NCBI GenBank assembly: GCA_020061725.1
Contig: JAGUXS010000019.1
Location: 1-7,290, forward strand
Origin: Patescibacteria group bacterium
GTDB lineage: Bacteria > Patescibacteriota > Patescibacteriia > UBA2591 > PGYQ01
DNA: 7,290 nucleotides
Direction of reading: 5' to 3'
Part shown: one piece after another, positions 5,044 through 7,290 of the stretch
How the letters are laid out: each line of letters starts with the position of its first letter
Numbering within the stretch: the first letter of the stretch is position 1
The notes under the pieces: model-generated
The model's database searches: none
Seen by the model: the letters and a program-made list of their open reading frames with translations, nothing else
What the model was told of the DNA's origin: nothing
Program-made: the position numbers and the translations under genes

Positions 5044-7290
5044 ATGAATCAATTTAGACAATTTTATATAGCCATAATTTTTACTATTTTAGCCATAATG
5101 ATTGGAGAAGGATTTTTAGTAAATAATTTTTTGCAAGCGCAAGGACAAAACGCTCTGCCTAATTTTGATTTAAAAAGTGAAAAATTAGGATTGCCAAATT
5201 CGGATTTATTAAAATATTTTTTTATTAAAAAAACAGGCGATAAAGATATTATTGGAATACGAATTTATAAAAATCCTAAACACATTACCCCTTTGCAATG
5301 GTATAAAGAAAATGTGCCAAATCAGGGTAATCCTTCATTAATAAAAGTTGATGGTTATGATGGTTTAAGAGATGGTAGGTCGGTTTATGTTTCTGCGGGA
5401 TTTATAGATAAAGCAAAATTTAATAACAGAACTAAAGCGACCCCTTTGCAGTCTTATCTTGATACCTATATTTATTTAATGTCTTATAATGAAGGCGCAA
5501 ATTCAGAAACGCAAGAAATTTTCAATCGTATGATCGCAAATTGGAAATTTAATACTAATGTTATCCTTGATGATGCGCAAAAACAACAATTAAGAGACGA
5601 CATTAAAAGATGGATTGATATAAAAGATATAAAAAGATTATTAGAAAAATATAAAACAAATTATGGTTATTATCCTAAATTAAAATCAGGAACTTATGTG
5701 CCAAATTATAGTGTTAGCGTTTGGCCTTCTTGGCAGTATGAATTAGGTAAGGAATTGGGAAGTTTTTTACCAGTTGATCCAATAAATAAATTTGGTCCAT
5801 GTCCGCCGTATTCAAAATTTGATCCAATAACTTGTTGGAATAAAGATACAAAAAAATACGCTGGCATTATATCTACCGAAGGAAATACTAAAGGAATTTT
5901 ACAACCAGTAGAAGAATCAAATGTTTATATTTATTCTTCTCTTTCAGACGGTCAAGATTATTATTTGGGCTATGAAACAGTCTTAAGTAAGATGTGTCCT
6001 ATTACTCAATGTTTTTTTAATAACACTTGTCATGAAGTGGGGATTTGTCATCCTTCTATTTCTGGACAATATTGCCAATTAGGAAATTGGGTAAATAATT
6101 GTGGAAATAAAATAATACAATGTGGCAAAATTTGCGATGGAAATGTTCAAAATTATTGCGATGTAAATTTTGGTAATCAAAATTGGTATAAAGAAAAAAT
6201 ACAAACATGTTCTAATTGCGCTTGGGAAACAATGACTTATACTAAAGCAGATTGCGGAGGTTATTGCGGAGATAATGAAATTCAGGTAGATTATGAACAA
6301 TGTGAAATAAATTATCAACCTCTAACTCCTGCGCAAGCAACAGACGTAAATCATCAATATAAATGCGTAGCTTGTAAATTAACTGGTGGCTGGTGTGGAG
6401 ATGGAATTAAAAATGGTTCAGAAGTTTGTGATGACGGAAATAAAATTAACACAGATCATTGTAATAATATTTGTGAAAGTTTTAATCAAAATCCAATAGT
6501 AGATTTAGGGGTAGATTTAACAAAAAGAGTTGGAGCTATGGTAGATATTAAAGGAATTGTATCTGATCCAGACGGAGACCCAATAACGATTTATTTCTGG
6601 GAAATTATTTCTAAGCCAGAAAATAGCGCTTCAACTCTGTCTAATAATAATAGTTTAAATACAAGTTTTATACCAGACAAAGCTGGGGAATATAAATTAA
6701 AATTAATCGCAAAAGATGATTTTGGAGGAATTGGATCTGATTCAATAAAAATCATCGCTCAAACTTATTGTGGCGACAATGAAGTTCAAAACGAAGGACC
6801 TTACCACGAAGGAGCAAGCGAAGAATGCGATGGACAAGATGGATTAAATGAATACCAATGTATTGGCAATGGTGTTCCTCAATGCGATGAAAATTGTAAA
6901 GCAGTTTGTACTGACAACGGAACTCTAGCTAAATGTGGAGAAGGCAAAACAAAACTTTTTGGCGAAGTTAGCAATACAATGTTATTTAATAAAATTTCCG
7001 GAGTTAAATTAGAAATTAAGGATTTATTAAATAAATTAATCGCGTCAACCACAACCGACGCTAATGGAAATTATATTTTTGAAAATTTAGCAAAAAGTTT
7101 TAGTCAAATAGAATCACTTTGTGGTTATAAAATGATTGTTTCTAAAGATGGGTTTCAACCAGGCGAAGTTGAATTTGATTTTGAAAATGAATTACAAAAG
7201 AATTTTGCTTTAACTCCAGAAGGATTAAAATCAGGAACAAAAATAGTTTTAAAATGGGGCGCAAAGCCAAATGATTTAGATTCTTATTTA
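5044..7290 (+). CDS. Secreted multidomain surface protein with pseudopilin-like, Cys-rich, PKD-like and YfaP-like regions (partial, 3' end off window)
   Basis: The frame is open from ATG 5044 to the window edge, giving 749 residues without a stop. Function is unknown. Visible parts: signal sequence (hydrophobic 8-30, possible cleavage after LQA at 32); a conserved module at about 70-171 with WYKEN (86-90), VDGYDGLRDGRSVYV (102-116), IYLMSYN (143-149) and NWKFN (166-170); a type II/IV pseudopilin-head-like stretch at 184-309 (RWIDIKDIKRLLEKYKTNYG then YYP, LPVDPIN, and SDGQDYYLGYE); a 20-Cys block at 318-478 ending in a DUF4215-like repeat; a PKD/cadherin-like domain at 484-572 with DPDGDPIT; seven more cysteines at 576-631; a carboxypeptidase-regulatory-like domain at 637-723 (TTTDANGNYIFENL); and the opening of a YfaP-like domain (LKWGAKPNDLDSYL). 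It follows gene 1 by 26 bases on the same strand, so co-expression is likely. It is probably exported and cell-surface attached. The gene is certain, the role is not. Confidence 0.92.
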   Translation, partial: MNQFRQFYIAIIFTILAIMIGEGFLVNNFLQAQGQNALPNFDLKSEKLGLPNSDLLKYFFIKKTGDKDIIGIRIYKNPKHITPLQWYKENVPNQGNPSLIKVDGYDGLRDGRSVYVSAGFIDKAKFNNRTKATPLQSYLDTYIYLMSYNEGANSETQEIFNRMIANWKFNTNVILDDAQKQQLRDDIKRWIDIKDIKRLLEKYKTNYGYYPKLKSGTYVPNYSVSVWPSWQYELGKELGSFLPVDPINKFGPCPPYSKFDPITCWNKDTKKYAGIISTEGNTKGILQPVEESNVYIYSSLSDGQDYYLGYETVLSKMCPITQCFFNNTCHEVGICHPSISGQYCQLGNWVNNCGNKIIQCGKICDGNVQNYCDVNFGNQNWYKEKIQTCSNCAWETMTYTKADCGGYCGDNEIQVDYEQCEINYQPLTPAQATDVNHQYKCVACKLTGGWCGDGIKNGSEVCDDGNKINTDHCNNICESFNQNPIVDLGVDLTKRVGAMVDIKGIVSDPDGDPITIYFWEIISKPENSASTLSNNNSLNTSFIPDKAGEYKLKLIAKDDFGGIGSDSIKIIAQTYCGDNEVQNEGPYHEGASEECDGQDGLNEYQCIGNGVPQCDENCKAVCTDNGTLAKCGEGKTKLFGEVSNTMLFNKISGVKLEIKDLLNKLIASTTTDANGNYIFENLAKSFSQIESLCGYKMIVSKDGFQPGEVEFDFENELQKNFALTPEGLKSGTKIVLKWGAKPNDLDSYL
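5251..5556 (+). other. Conserved WY..VDGYxxxRDGR..NWKFN module (within gene 2)
   Basis: About 100 residues just after the signal region hold a dense set of motifs: RIYKNPKHITPLQWYKEN, VDGYDGLRDGRSVYVSAG, IYLMSYNEGA and IFNRMIANWKFN. I recall this combination recurring in large secreted proteins of Patescibacteria, where it has no assigned function. No known catalytic signature is seen. It may be a folding or binding domain that precedes the pilin-like part. Confidence 0.5.
5593..5970 (+). other. Pseudopilin-head-like region (within gene 2)
   Basis: An amphipathic helix (RDDIKRWIDIKDIKRLLEKY) leads into NYGYYPKL, then a W-rich stretch, L-x-x-x-LPVDPIN (238-248) and a final VYIYSSLSDGQDYYLGYE strand pair. 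This order, helix with a D-x-x-x-[IL]-x-x-x-L-x-x-Y-x-x-x-x-G-x-YP, then LP-x-DP-x-N, then Y-x-Y...DGQ-x-Y-x-LG, is that of GspG/PilA-type pilin C-terminal domains in CPR bacteria. It lacks the prepilin peptidase site and sits about 150 residues from the N-terminal hydrophobic helix, so it is unlikely to be assembled as a normal pilin. Confidence 0.55.
5995..6477 (+). repeat. 20-cysteine block ending in a DUF4215-like repeat (within gene 2)
   Basis: Residues 318-478 contain 20 cysteines in about 160 residues, several in short spacings (CGKIC, CSNC, CGGYC, CVAC). The last part, WCGDGIKNGSEVCDDGN followed by C-x-x-x-C (451-477), is a good match to the DUF4215 Myxococcus-type Cys-rich repeat. 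The even count fits full disulfide pairing outside the cytoplasm, though metal binding is possible. Confidence 0.7.
6493..6762 (+). other. PKD/cadherin-like Ig domain (within gene 2)
   Basis: NPIVDLGVD opens the domain, VDIKGIVSDPDGDPIT (501-515) gives the strand and the acidic loop typical of PKD, REJ-like and cadherin-like folds, YFWEIISKP gives the W strand, and FIPDKAGEYKLKLIAKDD-F-GG closes it. The DPDGD loop could bind calcium. These domains act as spacers or carbohydrate- and protein-contact modules in bacterial surface proteins. Confidence 0.75.
6952..7290 (+). other. Carboxypeptidase-regulatory-like domain and start of a YfaP-like domain (within gene 2)
   Basis: LFGEVSN...GVKLEIKDLLNKL followed by TTTDANGNYIFENL and a MIVSKDGFQPGEVEF strand form a carboxypeptidase-regulatory-like beta sandwich at 6952-7212. 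Next, KIVLKWGAKPNDLDSYL matches the L-x-W-G-x-x-P-x-DLDSHL opening of YfaP-type domains, here with Tyr instead of the usual His. The window ends at this motif, so the rest of that domain and any C-terminal anchor lie outside. Confidence 0.65.

Noticed and set aside
6079..6318. Minus-strand open frame of 79 codons rich in Ile, Phe and Tyr
   Set aside because: It lies wholly opposite gene 2, and its hydrophobic composition is what the reverse complement of Asn/Lys/Glu-rich AT-biased coding gives. No start signal or family resemblance is seen. The same applies to minus-strand frames at 500-709, 1579-1815, 2234-2431 and 3283-3483.

Overview
The window is an AT-rich stretch (roughly a third G+C by eye) carrying two large plus-strand genes that both encode very large, secreted, multidomain surface proteins. 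The style points to a Candidate Phyla Radiation / Patescibacteria genome, probably Parcubacteria-like. Indicators are a VirB2/TrbC-like pilin hairpin at a protein N-terminus, Ig-like (SbsA-type), IPT/TIG and DUF4215-like Cys-rich modules strung together, a CENPW...YCRD ending, and the VDGYxxxRDGRxVYV / NWKFN module. The assignment rests on remembered family style, not on a search. No in-frame TGA occurs inside either gene and Trp is TGG, so the standard bacterial code fits and a UGA-recoding lineage (Gracilibacteria, Absconditabacteria) is unlikely.

Layout. Positions 1-106 are a short upstream region with no clear gene. Gene 1 (107-5017, 1636 aa) has a signal sequence, a two-helix T4SS-pilin-like membrane module, two SbsA-type Ig-like domains, seven IPT/TIG domains interrupted by a 23-cysteine block, a second Cys-rich block, a third SbsA-type Ig-like domain and a terminal Ig-like domain that stops abruptly at a YCRD motif. 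A 26-base gap holds a small AT-only inverted repeat. Gene 2 (5044 to beyond 7290, at least 749 aa, no stop in the window) has a signal sequence, a conserved Patescibacteria-type module, a segment resembling a type II/IV pseudopilin head, a 20-cysteine block, a PKD/cadherin-like domain, another Cys block, a carboxypeptidase-regulatory-like domain and the start of a YfaP-like DLDSYL domain.

The two genes are co-directional, closely spaced and share Cys-rich module types, so they probably form one transcription unit for a cell-surface structure. A plausible reading is that gene 1 displays a long stalk anchored through a pilin-like hairpin and gene 2 is an associated adhesin or pseudopilin-like partner. 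This role is inferred from domain architecture. No enzyme, RNA gene, CRISPR array or mobile element was seen, and no minus-strand gene is credible.
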